Of a DNA stretch of 64,000 bases, positions 48,330-61,079 are shown piece after piece (position 1 is the stretch's first letter; each line of letters begins with the position of its first letter). A program made the translations under genes and the position numbers. Source of the stretch: Gadus chalcogrammus (lineage: Eukaryota > Chordata > Actinopteri > Gadiformes > Gadidae); assembly GCF_026213295.1 (NCBI RefSeq), contig NC_079414.1, positions 886,130 through 950,129 on the forward strand. Direction: 5' to 3'. Under the pieces are notes generated by a model, which searched no databases, had not been told where the DNA came from, and saw only the letters and a list, made by a program, of their open reading frames with translations.

Positions 48330-49082
48330 CAGGGCCGTGCAGAGACCCTTTGAGGGGCAGGGGCTCAAATTCAAAAAAGGGCACATGTTTGTTCATGAAC
48401 TCATCAGAAGTGGTTTGGTGTTGATATCTATAAAAACAATTAAGCTATTACAAAATAAAAGCCTTGAATATGAATTAGCCTAACTATACACAATGTATAC
48501 ATATGACTTTAATTTTTTTTTTTTTATGTTTTTCTATTAAACACAGCGTTGTGGGAACTCCACAATGAGTTTATGAACACATCAGAAGTGGTTTGGTGTT
48601 GATATCTATAAGAACAAGTGAGCTATTAAAAATAAAGCCTTAAATATGGATGCAATACATGCACTGAAAACTTTTGCATTTTTTAAAAACAATTAAAAGT
48701 TTTTCTTTAAAACAAGGGGTAGTGGGGACTACAAAACGAGTACATAAACACATCAGAAGTGGTTTGATGTTGATAGGAATAATTTCAAGTGAGTTATTAA
48801 GAATTAAAAAAATGATGTTGCATTTTTTTGACGGACCCTAAGCACTTGACGCTATTACAGATACAACCCCGGAAAATAGACGAATGTCGAATATAAAACC
48901 AATTTCACCCAGTTCTGCCAGAGAGACACTGAGACAGAGTAGACATGAAACGGATTTGGCCATGGCATGTGGCCAAGTAGTCATTACAGAGTATACAGAT
49001 TAAATATAACGATTCATTAACAAACATGTGCCCTTTTTTGAATTTGAGCCCCTGCCCCTCAAAGGGTCTCTGCACGGCCCTG
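48330..49082. mobile_element. DNA transposon with more than 60-bp terminal inverted repeats
   Basis: Begins cagggccgtgcagagaccct and ends with the inverse; identity extends through 'cccctcaaa', 'gagcccctg' and 'gggcacatgtttgtt', over 60 bp. Three internal units share 'catcagaagtggtttggtgt' (48400, 48580, 48750). The flanks give no clean 8-bp duplication. The end sequence is hAT-like. Confidence 0.75.
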
Positions 49083-50203
49083 GCAGGCACGTGCAGAGGG
49101 GGGGGCTATGGGTGCCCGAGCCCCTGCCCTTTTCCCTCTGAAGGACCAAAGTGCCCTTTTGAGTGTTCGTTTAAATTTTCAATGCTTTGTAAAATTACAC
49201 ATTAACATGTGAATCAATTATTCGAGTATAAAAATGTCTAAAAGTAATGACACAGAAGTAAAGTTTGTACTTTGTAGCCTCGTTTACCGGCGCTCAGTGC
49301 GCTGCTGCCGCTGGGTGACGTCATAGGCTATCAACGTGACCTTTCACAATTTGCCTGCCTGCAAGATGCGCTTGTTGTTTTAAGAGACGGTACAACGCAG
49401 GGTAAGATCACTACAGAGTCAGACACAGACAGTTGTTTCCAAAACCATAAAGTTGATAATGCTAAATAAACTGTAACAGTTATCTCGTTTTGTAGTGTCA
49501 TTTTGAAGTATAGGCCTATGTTTGCCAGCAAAAGCTTTTCAACTAGCATCGTTTTAACTGACCTGTGAAAGTGGCTACCACTCGGTTTATTTTCTATAGC
49601 CTACCAGCTAGCTATACAGACAGGTGTCCCTCATAACCCTGAAGGTCTGCTCCCCTATGAACCAGGGCAGGAGACCTATCGCCAATAGTCTTCTACCCGT
49701 ACCCTGGTATGCACGGGAGCAGACCTAGAAGGATAGAAGCAGCGCAATGTTAAGGCTCTCCCCTGATGGAGCGAAACGTTGTCAAACGAAATTACCGGTT
49801 CAGAGCAGAGCCAGACCAAACTCCCACAAAAGTCCACGACATGCTTAATGGTGGTTAATGGACGCTTAGTCTTCCCCAAACAATAAGGCTTACACATGGA
49901 GCCATTCGAATAAACGTGGTCGTTTCAAAATATTTACCCAAACCAACTCAGAAAAAATAAATCCCCCAAAAGTTATAAAGTAACAAATCCTCTTTGTGAC
50001 GCAAGGAGCGTGCTACCTTGAAAGGTGAAGAGGTTCGGCTGGGAGTCAGTCTTGCGCTCACTCCTCTCTCCTCCCGCGCGCTGTCCGTCTGCCTTTGCTC
50101 GGAGAACACAGTGGCGGGCGCAGCTTGCGTCGCGCGCGCTCTACCCTCCCAAGCAGAATACGTGCTCGTATCAATTCAACATCACTTTAGTTTACGCTCT
50201 GGT
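49083..50203. other. gap with a small inverted repeat near 49645-49730
   Basis: Starts with 'caggcacgtgcagaggg', which could be the end of another hAT element. Around 49645-49730 'ggtctgctccc' and 'gggagcagacc' form a stem with 'accctggt' near the loop. No coding region recognised. Confidence 0.4.
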
Positions 50204-50307
<104 letters not shown>

Positions 50308-50508
50308 GTCTCCTTCCGTCATCGCAGGTGGGAATCGAACCCGTCACTTCTGCTCTCATTGCCTTAGCCGATGGGACAAGGACGTGTCACTCTGACAGAT
50401 TGACCTGCTAGTCCTGGGTCGACTGCAAACACCGCCTGTCCTGCCCAAACGTGCATTACATTACAATACATGATGAGAATTAGGTGGAAAAGGGATACTG
50501 CCCTTTAA

Positions 50509-52483
50509 AGAGCCCATGCCGTTAAAATCACATTTTTCCTATTGTTTGTTAAATAACATAGGTCTGAATAAGTTTGTGAGCTGTGGTAAGTTTGAAATCT
50601 ATGCAGTTTGTCTGCTGAATGCAATAGGCAATGAAAGGAAAAAGGCAGAAGAAATGAGCCGATCTGGATAAGGTGACACTGTGACGTAGCGTTGTCAAAT
50701 TATTATTCATGGCCCTGCCCACTTGGTTGGTTCGTAACCACCCACAAGAATTCTGAAGGAGTCGTGATTGAGCTAGTGCTAAATGCTAATACGTGTACGG
50801 TAGTTGCTTAGTTCGTAGTAACAGGCTGGTTACAGAATTTTGAATGCAATGGCAGAACGACTTCGAACTACATGAACTGCGACATGCTGCCTGCCGCCGG
50901 TTGCCGCGAGGCACCACCGCCGCGAAGCAGGCAGCAGGCAGCGCACGGTTCTGTCTACTACAGATTGATGTGGAAGTGGAAGAACCAGAGACGTCGGAGA
51001 ACCCGACGAAGTCCTTTGTGATTCATTATATCGTCTGGACGTGCACACAGCTTTTGGCCGTGATAATATGTATTATTTGATATAGATATCTATGTATTAT
51101 ATGATATTATTTAGATATAGAGCTCCAGGACTGTAACGCAAGTGTTGTACACTTCCTTGTTATTTGGATAACCGTTCTGCTGTTGGTGTGATGGCGCATA
51201 ACACGTCGGACTCTCGTCTATGGTATTTCTACAACTAGACCCGTAGTGGGGTTATCTCAGCCATGGTTGAGAATGAATTGGGGGAAAGGAACTTTGGCTT
51301 TGACTCCCTGAAGTCATGAACCACGACATGGAGGAGAAAGGGATTGTTGACCGCGGTCGTCTCCCGCCGGAGCCTCGCTGCCGATGGACCACCGCCTCGG
51401 CATCAGGATGCGGTGATTAGCGCTGACCGCTGCCGAGGCGGCGGGAAGCAGGGCTCAAGCGGGATAGATTCGCGGCCAACAATCCCTTTCTCCTCCATGT
51501 CGTGGTTCATGTAGCCTACTTCAGGGAGTCAAAGCCAAAGTTCCTTTCCCCCAATTCATTCTCAACCATGGCTGAGATAACCCCCACTACGAGTCTCGTT
51601 GTAGAAATACCAGAGACGATCAAGTCTGACGTGTTATGCGCCATCACAACAACAGCAGAACGGTTATCCAAATAACAAGGAAGTGTACAACACTTGCGTT
51701 ACAGTCCTGGAGCTCTATATCTAAATAATATCATATAACACATAGATATCTATATCAAATAATACATATTATCACGGCCAAAAGCTGTGTGCACGTCCAG
51801 ACGATATAATGAATCACAAAGGACTTCGTCGGGTTCTCCGACGTCTCTGGTTCTTCCACTTCCACATCAATCTGAAGTAGACGCGGTGGTTTGAGATTCA
51901 TAATAACCTATCGTCTGGAGGCTCACACAGCTTTTGGCCGTGTCGTGATAATATATATTATATATTATATGATATAGATATCTATGTATAATATGGGTTT
52001 CTAAGAGCCATTGCGATACATCCACCGTAAACAGAGCGCATGGTACCGTGGCTACAAGCTGCTCAGGGCCAGGTGATAATATATATTATATATTATATGA
52101 TATAGATATCTATGTATAATATGGGTTTCTAAGAGCCATTGCGATACATCCACCGTAAACAGAGCGCATGGTACTGTCAGTGGCTACAAGCTGCTCAGGG
52201 CCACACCCCCACCCCCCTCCTTGACCTGCCTTGACACGCCCACCGTATACAGAGCGCATGTTAGTGGCTACAAGCTGCTCAGGGCCACACCCCCACCCCC
52301 CTCCTTGACCTGCCTTGACACGCCCACCGAAACAGCGCGTTTGGGGGAAGCTCAATGTGCGACTGTTTCGGAGTGACTGTAACTCTGCACCACGGCTGAA
52401 TTTCGGGGACGTCTTTGAATACTGTGTTTGTGGCCCACTAATACCTATATTAAAGCATCATAAAATAGAATGGCATGGGATCT
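50509..52483. mobile_element. TTAA-flanked snapback element, copy 3 (mixed ends), with a 0.93-kb palindrome
   Basis: The left end agagcccatgccg and right end catgggatct are both next to TTAA (50505-50508 and 52484-52487). The left end belongs to a different repeat family from copies 1 and 2, while the interior and right end match them. The palindrome is about 50953-51880, centred near 51415: 'gtggaagtggaagaaccag' against 'ctggttcttccacttccac', and 'gttatttggataaccgttct' against its inverse near 51655. At the centre 'ccgcctcggca' and 'tgccgaggcgg' form a tight GC stem. Confidence 0.78.
51945..52330 (+). repeat. two sets of tandem duplications inside snapback copy 3
   Basis: A ~128-bp unit ('gggtttctaagagccattgc', 'aaacagagcgcatggtac') is duplicated at about 51945-52072 and 52073-52200. 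A ~75-bp unit ('aagctgctcagggccacacc' to 'ttgacacgcccacc') is duplicated at 52188-52243 and 52272-52327. Confidence 0.8.
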
Positions 52484-52487
52484 TTAA

Positions 52488-53676
52488 AGGAGGACCAAAG
52501 CCGGAACCGCGGGGTCTGAATCCCCCCCTCTATTGGTTAAACCATGCTATTGCACGCATCACTTCTTATTGGCTGACGGGGTTAGCGATACCTGCTGATT
52601 AGTTAACGTGGAGCATCTCTCAGAGGCTGGGTTAGGAGGTTGGTTTGGCCCAAAAAAAACAACTTCATTATATTTCATGTAGGCTACGCCATCTAGGCTT
52701 CGCCTTATGGGCTTATCAGGTGCGCATGCCTGCGCACACTGACATTTTCAGCTATGCACCAATCAATGTGGGCAACGCCCACATTCCGAACGGCACTGTG
52801 TATAGAATGCGGGGCAGAGCAGTCTTCTTCCCCCTTTTTCTTTCAGCAATTGCTGAAACCAGTCAACTACTTCGACTATCTACGATGAAGAAACGCAGCG
52901 GTGGCGTGACGGGGACCATAGAGGTATGGCCTCTCTGCTCCTCCTGCCCAGTGGCGTGACGGAGGAAAGGCCTCTCTGCTCCTCCTGACTGGGGGCGCCT
53001 CCGCGCACAGTTGCATTGTTTACCGACCATGTAAGTATAAGTTAATAACTCCTCCGATGATTCTCTAATATGTGATCTTTAAATTACACTCCTCCTGCAA
53101 TCTGCACTGTAAAAAGAAAATAGTTGGATCAACTTAATTTAATAGCTTAAATTGGTAACACGGAAATGAATTAAGTTTATTCAAATAAAAATAGCAAGTT
53201 AGACTAACTTGAGCAATTGTTTTAAGTCGGATCAAATTACTAAAATGTTAGTTTTCAAATAAACAATTTGCATCAATCAAACTTAAAATTAATGCACAAC
53301 AAATTAAAATTTCCTTCTTTTTTTTTCTCAATTATTTGCTATATCCTGAAGTAAGATACTGCTTCCTTAGAACCCAATATTCTGACTTGAGGTTAAGAAT
53401 ATTTTTCATAGTAACCTTAATGTGAAATGTAAGTTTACTCAACATCATTAAAATACTGTTTTACAAATTAAAAATGTAAGTTGGCTTTCAATAAAATATC
53501 ACATTATTAAATCTGTTTTTTTTTAAATACTTTATTATATGAAAGTATAAAACACAACATGCCGATATCTTCCAACACATTTCACATTAAATGCATACAG
53601 GTTAAATGTACTTTTTCTTTGACCACATATGCACAACATGCATTACAGTTTACACTACAAAAAGATTTTAGTCACA
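52488..53676. other. gap with a partial 'cactgtaaaaa' MITE
   Basis: Two copies of 'ggcctctctgctcctcctg' at 52928 and 52969 with 'gtggcgtgac' between form a short direct repeat. From 53106, 'actgtaaaaagaaaatagt' starts AT-rich DNA typical of a widespread fish MITE; its other end is not found. No gene. Confidence 0.45.
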
Positions 53677-54489
53677 CTGGAAAAATGGTTTTAAGCCGTA
53701 CTTCATCTGATTATTATTTTGTAATTCAATTCAAATAAACATTTTTTGTTTTATTTTTAAAATATATTTTTTTTATTTCAAAATACTGTGAAATATAGAT
53801 ATTTTTAATTAGGAGCTCAATTAAGAAATATCAATTTTGACAAATGTAAAATTTTAAGGTTGTGTATTCAACTGATTAATAATTTTGTCATTCAATCCAA
53901 ATATTTTTTTTTTGTTTTCTTCCTAAAACAGTTATATTTGATTAGGAGCTCTATTTAGAAATATTTGTTCAGACAAATGTACAATTTCAAGGTTACGTAC
54001 AAGCCTGCGCATGCGCATTAAATACAAAGACGCTTACGACTACTGCACTGGAAAAAGCCTTCTGTTGAACCAATTAAAAAAAACAAGGGTAATGGTTCAC
54101 ATCTATATTACATAACTTGAGCCAATGACAAATATATAGCTTGCCTCAAACAATATTTCCTATGTTCATAAAAACAAAATAATACAACTTGGCACCAAGT
54201 ATAATTCTATTCTTTGAATGAAGTTAATACATTTAAATCGTATGTTAAATCCTAAACAAAAAAATATTGATTCACTCCAACAATTGTTTCTCATTTAAGA
54301 AATATCTATCAGAAATAATTTGTTTTATCCAATCAAAAAGATCACAATTTAATCAAACAATTGTTTCTCATTTAAACACGAACATTTTTAAACATAACCT
54401 TGGGGCGCTTCTGTCTGGATTCGACATCACATCGCGACATCAGTCAGGGTTAGGTGCTTTGTCAAAGACACCTCGATACTCTGCTTGGT

Positions 54490-54560
54490 GAAGCCGGGGA
54501 TCAAACCAACAACCTTCAGGTTACCAGCCAACCCGCTCTACCACCTGAGCTACTGCCGCC
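54490..54560 (-). repeat. tRNA-derived SINE head, minus copy
   Basis: Minus strand: 'tagctcaggtggtagagcgg' is a near-perfect A box and 'ggtttgatccc' a B box, in a 71-nt tRNA-like frame. A SINE body with 'gtctttgacaaagcac' follows. Inverse copy at 55791-55862. Confidence 0.8.
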
Positions 54561-55379
54561 ACACAATATACAATATATATTAACAATCTAAATGGCAGAG
54601 TTAGACCTACTCCAGACCTCCCTCCAGACACAGACAGACTGTCCTAGCTCACAGAACCAGTGAGTCATCGTCACTCTGGTCAAGGCCAGTGCTTTCACCT
54701 CAAAAAGTCGCCAAAAGTCACCAATAGCAGCTGAAAAATAAGCTAGATTTGTCGCTTGTCGCTGTTTTGAAAAAAAGTCGCCAAAGGGGTCTGAAAAGTA
54801 GCTAAATATAGCGACAAAATCGCTAAGTTGGCAACACTGCGGTTTGGTCCAGTAGTCGTAAGCGTCTTTGTATTTAATGCGCATGCGCAGGCTTGTACGT
54901 AACCTTGAAATTGTACATTTGTCTGAATAAATATTTCTAAATTGAGCTCCTAATCAAATATAACAGTGTTTTAGTAAGAAAACAAAACAAAAATATTTGG
55001 ATTGAATGACAAAATTATTAATCAGTTGAATACACAACCTTAAAATTTTACATTTGTCAAAATTGATATTTCTTAATTGAGCTCCCAATTAAAAATATCT
55101 ATATTTCACAGTATTTTGAAATAAAAAAAAGTTATTTTAAAAATAAAACAAAAAATGTTTATTTGAATTGAATTACAAAATAATAATCAGATGAAGTACG
55201 GCTTAAAACCCATTTTCCAGTGTGGACCAAACCGCAGTGTTGCCAACTTAGCGATTTTGTCGCTATATTTAGCTACTTTTCAGAGCCTCTGGCGACTTTT
55301 TTTCAAAACAGCGACAAGCAACATGCTTCTTTTTCAGCTGCTATTGGTGACTTTTGGCGACTTTTTGAGGTGAAAGCAC

Positions 55380-55702
55380 TATCGCTATCACCTCTTCACA
55401 ACGAGCACCGGGTGCCTGCGCGGCCCCTCCCCCGTCTCAACGCACTTACAGGCAACTCAGTCCTCGTGGTAAAAAGCAAACTCAGGAACCGGATGTCCTT
55501 GCAGACCTTAAACTCCATCCGATATGGATTAAAGCAGAGTGGATTAAAGCTGTCAGGTGATGCTTGCTTTGAGCACCAGCTGCCTGATCATGTTTTGAAG
55601 CTTTTTGGAACATCAGCTGCTTATTCATTCAAGGTAGCACCTACAGCTGAACCTGCAGTAGAGAGCCTTGACCAGAATGACGATGACTCACTGGTTCTGT
55701 GA
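55380..55702 (+). pseudogene. unrecognised C-terminal coding fragment within the inverted complex
   Basis: This part of the frame (ending TGA 55700-55702) lies where block C' has extra DNA not present in block C. It reads 'SKLRNRMSLQTLNSIRYGL', 'CFEHQLPDHVLKLFG' and an acidic 'LDQNDDDSLVL' end. It faintly resembles the C-terminal part of some hAT-like proteins, but I would not assign it. The preceding part of the same frame ('CCQLSDFVAIF...') is translated MITE DNA. Confidence 0.35.
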
Positions 55703-55790
55703 GCTAGGACAGTCTGTCTGTGTCTGGAGGGAGGTCTGGAGTAGGCCTAACTCTGCCATTTACATTGTTAATATATATTGTATATTGTGT

Positions 55791-56030
55791 GGCGGCAGTA
55801 GCTCAGGTGGTAGAGCGGGTTGGCTGGTAACCTGAAGGTTGTTGGTTCGATACCCAGCTTCATCAAGCAGAGTATCGAGGTGTCTTTGACAAAGCACCTA
55901 ACCCTGACTGATGTCGCGATGTGATGTCGAATCCAGACATCCTGCTGATGCTGGAACAGAGACTTCCAACTCTCCAGCAGAAGCGCCCCAAGGCCATGAA
56001 GCGGCGAGAGCCGAGCGGGAAAAAATGATG
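55791..56030 (+). repeat. tRNA-derived SINE, plus copy
   Basis: tRNA-like head 55791-55862 ('tagctcaggtggtagagcgg', 'ggttcgatacc'), then a body with 'gaggtgtctttgacaaagca' and 'ctaaccctgactg'. It has 40-50 bp ('ctgatgctggaacagagact') that the minus copy lacks. Confidence 0.8.
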
Positions 56031-56487
56031 ATGATGTATACAAAAATATGTTTTGTTTAAAAATGTTCATGTTTAAATGAGAAACAATTGTTTGATTAAA
56101 TTGTAATCTTTTTGATTTGATAAAACAAATTATTTCTGATAGATATTTCTTAAATGAGAAACAATTGTTGGAGTGAATCAATATTTTTTTGTTTAGGATT
56201 TAACATACGATTTAAATGTATTAACTTCATTCAAAGAATAGAATTATACTTGGTGCCAAGTTGTATTATTTAGTTTTTATGAACATAGGAAATATTGTTT
56301 GAGGCAAGCTATATATTTGTCATTGGCTCAAGTTATGTAATATAGATGTGAACCATTACCCTTGTTTTTTTTAATTGGTTCAACAGAAGGCTTTTTCCAG
56401 TGCATTTTCAATTGCTTCACCATTGCTGTAACTGAATGCATTTTTGATACAGCAGTCGACAAATGTCGCTCATCCAGGATAGCTTAA

Positions 56488-56574
56488 AGGACAATTCCGG
56501 TACTTAGCACATTGAGCCCCCTTTCTTGGTTGCCTTTCATCCTAGACAACCCAGAAAGGGGGCTCAATGTGCTA

Positions 56575-56627
<53 letters not shown>

Positions 56628-56640
56628 CCGGAATTGTCCT
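56488..56640. mobile_element. 153-bp TTAA-type MITE with an internal (AT)n
   Basis: The ends aggacaattccggta and taccggaattgtcct are inverses. The left flank is TTAA (56484-56487) and the right is TCAA. Internally 'agcacattgagccccctttc' pairs with 'gaaagggggctcaatgtgct', and an (AT)n run fills 56577-56622. Confidence 0.8.
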
Positions 56641-56959
56641 TCAACTCAAATAAGTCCCAACAAGCACACAGGACCGTTAAGTGATATTGCAAAGTATTCT
56701 TTTGACCTGCTCCCCTTCACTACCAGTATTTGAGCCGGAGTGTGAGGCAAAAAGCTATACATTACAAATGTTTAACTATTCATCAAAATAAAGTCCAAAG
56801 TAGGCACCAAAGTATTATGCAAACATGCATTTTAACAATCACAATACTAATGCATAAAAAGTGCATAACAGTTTGGGCAAGCAAAATCTTTTCCATATAG
56901 AACACCTTTTTAACAGCAAAAGACACATTAGTAACAAAAAAAGAAATAAAAATAAAAGC
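56641..56959. other. short non-coding gap
   Basis: Nothing recognisable; the minus-strand frame at 56783-57160 crosses into the next repeat and has no domain. Confidence 0.4.
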
Positions 56960-58458
56960 ACTTCGCCAGCACAACGCGAAGCATTTGTTCAAAACGCTAC
57001 CGTGAACCTGTGGATACAAAGGTTTTGACTGTGGGAGGTTCGGTGTGGGAGATATATCCCCAAACCCGTTTTCAGAACATTCCTTTTTGCCAGTTAGGAG
57101 ATTAACAATTTCCTCGTTTATGGCGGCCCCTAATGGCGAAATTTTGTAGAAGATATACAATTTCCTCGTTTATCGCGCCCCCTTATGGCGAATTTTTCCG
57201 ATTTTTTTTATTTGGACTGGATCCGATGTCTACTTTTTGTTTTTTCTGGATTTATGATTTTCAATTTAGCTAATAAACCAATATTCATAACGCTACCGTT
57301 TCTTCATCGACGGTCGAGTCAAAATAGTTTTTTTGATTTCTTTTCGTGTGTGTCTGAAGATGTCGTGTGCAAAGTTTGGTGTCGATTGGTCAAAAAATGT
57401 GGGAGGAGTAGGGAAAAGGCAGTTTAGCGGTTTTCGCGAAAAAAAAAATTATCGACGCAAATGGGCGTGGCCTATGCCAAAAGATGCAGCAGACTCCAGT
57501 GAATTTGTGTGTCTAACGTTTTGGACTGTGGGAGGTTTGGTGTGGGAGCTATAGCACCAAACGCATTTACGCGTTTTTCTCGCGTATAAGAAAAATCCTT
57601 ACAAAAACAATAGGGATCCAACCTGTTGGCTTGGACCCCTAACTAGAACTGCAAGCAGTTATGCACGGGTCCAAGAAGTGTGCATTTCGCCGGCACAACG
57701 CGACAAGAAATGTGCATTTCGCCGGCACAACGCGAAGCAAGTATTCAAAACGCTACCGTGAACAACCTGTGGATATAAAGGTTTTGACTGTGAGAGGTTC
57801 GGTGTGGGAGTTTCGGCCCCAAACGCATTTTCTGCTACCGTTTAGTCGTCGACGGTTGGATCAAAATAGTTTTTACTGATTAGCAACGCGAAACATATAT
57901 TCAAAACGCTACCGTTTCGTCAACGATGGTCGCATCAAAATAGTTTTGCTGATTTCTTGTCGTGTGCGTCTGAAGATGTCGTGTGCAAAGTTTGGTGTCA
58001 ATTGGTCAAGAAATGTGGGAGGAGTAGGGAAAATACAGTTTAGCGATTTTCGCAGAAAATTTTTATAGACGCAAATGGGCGTGGTCTATGCCAAAAGATG
58101 CAGCAGACTCCAGTGAATCTGTGTGTCTAACGTTTTGGACTGTGGGAGGTTCGGTGTGGGAGTTATAGCCCCAAACGCGTATTCCTTGGTATAGCTCCAC
58201 CTAGTGGCCGGCATGTCTGGATTTGGTCGTCTGCGGTCACCTCACGTACCTGGATCTTGTCATGCAATTGGCGTGTGTGCACCATTTACGGTTTGGGCTG
58301 TGGTACCACTTCTAGCTGGGAATAATAATAATCCTTACAAAAACAATAGGGTTCCAACCTGTTGGCTTGGACCCCTAACTAGAACTGCAAGCAGTTATGC
58401 AGGGGTCCAAGAAATGTGCATTTCGCCGGCACAACGCGACAAGAAATGTGCATTTCAA
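56960..58458. repeat. head-to-tail array of the 'ggggtccaag' repeat
   Basis: One truncated unit (56960-57642), one fuller unit (57643-58379) and the start of a third (58380-58458). Each junction reads 'cttggacccctaactagaac', the end of one unit fused to the start of the next. Same family as 10521-11627. Internal landmarks 'gtgggaggagtagggaaaa' and 'gacgcaaatgggcgtgg' recur. Confidence 0.8.
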
Positions 58459-61079
58459 AAAAAAGTTGAATGAACAAAAAGTTCATGTGTATTTCTCTCA
58501 TAACTTTTTGTCATTAAGAGATGGACTAATTCTCAGATATGCATGTTGGATGGCTAGGGTGTAGGTCTGGGAAGAACTTCAGGCCAAAATCTTGCAAGCG
58601 AGCCGCTGGGTGAGGTGCAACGAGTCATTTCCTGTAGGGCTGGAGCCACAGGTTGAAGCGTATGCATCCTTTGAGACCCCCTTTGATAAATAAGAGACCT
58701 ACAGCTTACTTAAAGGTTCTCGACTCAGTCACCTATTGCATCACTTCCTTTAGGACTTCGGCCTCCTAATTGATCATTGTAGTATAATTGGATGCCCTCT
58801 TTCATATATATGATATCTCCCACTGGTACGTGGCAACAATTCTCCAAATCCATATGGGGGGGGGGGGGGTGCTTGTGGACAGTAGGGGTGTACACTAGAC
58901 ATAAATAGGAAGCAAACACAAAGGAATGACCTCTCACAAATATTTATTTAATAAATTGTTTAAAATAACCCTGCCTCATTAAATCAGTGAGCTTGGTGTT
59001 TTGCTTTAAAAAATAGGTTATAGAAGAAGTCTAAACTGCAGAAAATAAAAACATTCAAGCTGCCTTTTAAGGATACCTTGGAATATTGGTCTATTTTTTA
59101 ACCATCGGACCCTAGTTTACGACAAAAACAAGACAATTGACGGCAGCTCCTTTGCCGCGTGGTTTTTAGAGCCATGTAAGGATTAGAGGGGGGCGGTCGA
59201 TGGCAACCACCATAGCAACCATGACGGTCAAGTGACTGGATGCAGCCCCGTTGAAAAAAATAGAATACCACCCTACACACTCAGGAGATTAATGATATTT
59301 AAATTAATATGACCATGAAGTCTTTATTTGCATGGGTTTACATTTCGCTCTCTGTAGCATGGAAAAATCTGAGAAACACTCCCATTCAGAATGCATTGGT
59401 TTTCATTTATTTATTTATTTTCAGTTTTTGAGGAGGTGCTTCAAAGATGCAAATATTTCTGCACTAATCCAAAATCCAATGGAAAAACCCGTTGGCTTTT
59501 TGTCGAGGGAATCCAGGGCGATGCTCACTTCCGGGTTGGCCAACATACGTCATCCCTCCATCACTCTACTGTAAAAACACATGTTCAAGTTGAATGAGAA
59601 TAATAATAATAATAATAATTCTGCCATAGTATTTATTTAAGGGGGGGGGGGGGGCATACAAGTCTTTTGGCCATTCGTAGTGTTGATCAGAAGGGAAATA
59701 ATTTGTCCGCAAAGACGGTGACGTCGCTTAGCAACGGAAGACGCTGGGGTAGACAAGTCACCAGACTACTAACCATGCAAGTGAAAGGAGCGTTCCACGG
59801 CATTGAGAAGACCCGTGTAATAAAGGCCTATAATATTTCTGTTTATGGTATAGATTTCTCCTCAGATTAGGCCAATAAACCAATGATACAATTAAAATAA
59901 AAACGCTTGTTCAAAGGCCCGGCCCGAGTATAGTTGTGGGAAATATCGTCCCGACCCGGCCCGCGTCTGACCATCATAGTTCCATCTAAACACTGACTGG
60001 AACTACTCAGCAGGCGTCTGTAGGCCTATATCAGGAGTTAATGCACGCCCTGCAGCCAATCAGAGTAAGAGTATTCCCCAAGACCGTGGTCTAAACAATA
60101 TTATTCAAGAGTTATAATCAACCCCTACACATCAATATTAATGATAACCCATTAAATACGGTATGATTTCTAGATGTCATGGCAACGTCCGCTCGCGACA
60201 CTGGACTTGCGAGGCATCGACGCGGACTTTCATTCACATAGCCAAAAACATGAGAATAGATGGCTAGATAAAATAAACATCAAGACATACAATTCTAAAA
60301 AGAACAGATGAAGCAGCTACCCTTTTTTCCTTCGCGGTTTGCCTACAGAGCAGCGCACCTGCATTTAATATATCCGTGTATTGTTACAATTTCTCAGTCT
60401 CAAAGGTGAAAGTAGAAACGGGAGGCCAATAGCTGTCATATTGTTAGTTATCACAGACAATTTTAAGTAGAAACGGGTTGCCAAAAGCTGTCATTTGTTA
60501 GTTATCACAGACAATTTTCAACAATGAATGATCTGTACGGAGCTCCATAAGGGACATTAGGGAGAACTCTCCCGGACAGAACCTTAGTTTGGAAGTCGTG
60601 CTTAGTGACACGACAAATACTTCCAATTGAAATACAAAATTTAGAAAATACGTGTCCCTGATCACGTTTCAATAGATTAAAGTGTCACGTATTTTCGTGA
60701 GACCAGGTTCGAGCTTGTGCATGGGTTTAATTCCGTGTGTCTCACGCCGAATGCATGAGATTTGAGAGCCCTGTACTTACCTGACACAAACCAGCACCGC
60801 AAACGTTCTCTCCCGCTTGAGATGACGTCTTTCTTTATAGGTTCATGGGTCTGATGCGCCGATTTCCTATGCTGATATTTCCGGAGATTCTCGGGCATCT
60901 TCGACAATTTGGCTATAGATTGTCTCATTACACGCTAAATAATATAATTATAGCCTAATTATATATATAGCCTATATATGTATATATATATATATATATA
61001 TAGGCAATATGTATAATTAGGCAATATATATATAAATATATATAGCATTTGTGGTTTTGGCATAAACATAACCAGGGTG
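58459..61079. other. unassigned repeat-rich gap
   Basis: Contains G runs at 58856-58869 and 59641-59654, a CG-rich patch at 59690-59830 sharing 'gcaagtgaaaggagcgttcc' in inverted sense with 17583-17605, and AT-rich DNA with an (AT)n run at about 60977-61002. The frames at 59332-59597 and 60677-60928 show no domain and look like repeat DNA. I see no gene. Confidence 0.45.

Larger units (their letters stand above)
53677..56402. mobile_element. two interlocked long-inverted-repeat elements with 'cactggaaaaa' ends
   Basis: Blocks in order: A (53677-54045), B (54046-54590), C (54595-54845), then inverted A (54842-55219), inverted C with extra DNA (55220-55745) and inverted B (55750-56402). 'cactggaaaaa' starts A and B, and the inverse 'tttttccagtg' or 'attttccagtg' closes the two inverted counterparts. 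A...A' and B...B' are therefore two overlapping inverted-repeat units of about 1.5 and 2.4 kb. B holds a tRNA-derived SINE head in both copies, in opposite directions. Confidence 0.75.

Noticed and set aside
54490..54560. Functional tRNA gene (also 55791-55862)
   Set aside because: Both copies are joined to a SINE body and lie in an inverted transposon complex; the acceptor stem does not pair well.
55191..55373. Frame reading 'SVANLAILSLYLATF'
   Set aside because: It is the repeated 'gttgccaacttagcgat' MITE end translated; the same DNA occurs inverted at 54710-54845.
59332..59597. Two overlapping 70-80 codon frames, one with 'FEEVLQRCKYFC'
   Set aside because: No domain recognised, and the DNA resembles dispersed GC-rich fish repeats; insufficient to call a gene.
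60677..60928. Minus-strand 83-codon basic frame
   Set aside because: No known motif; the edge words look like a repeat end, and no splice or promoter signal is evident.
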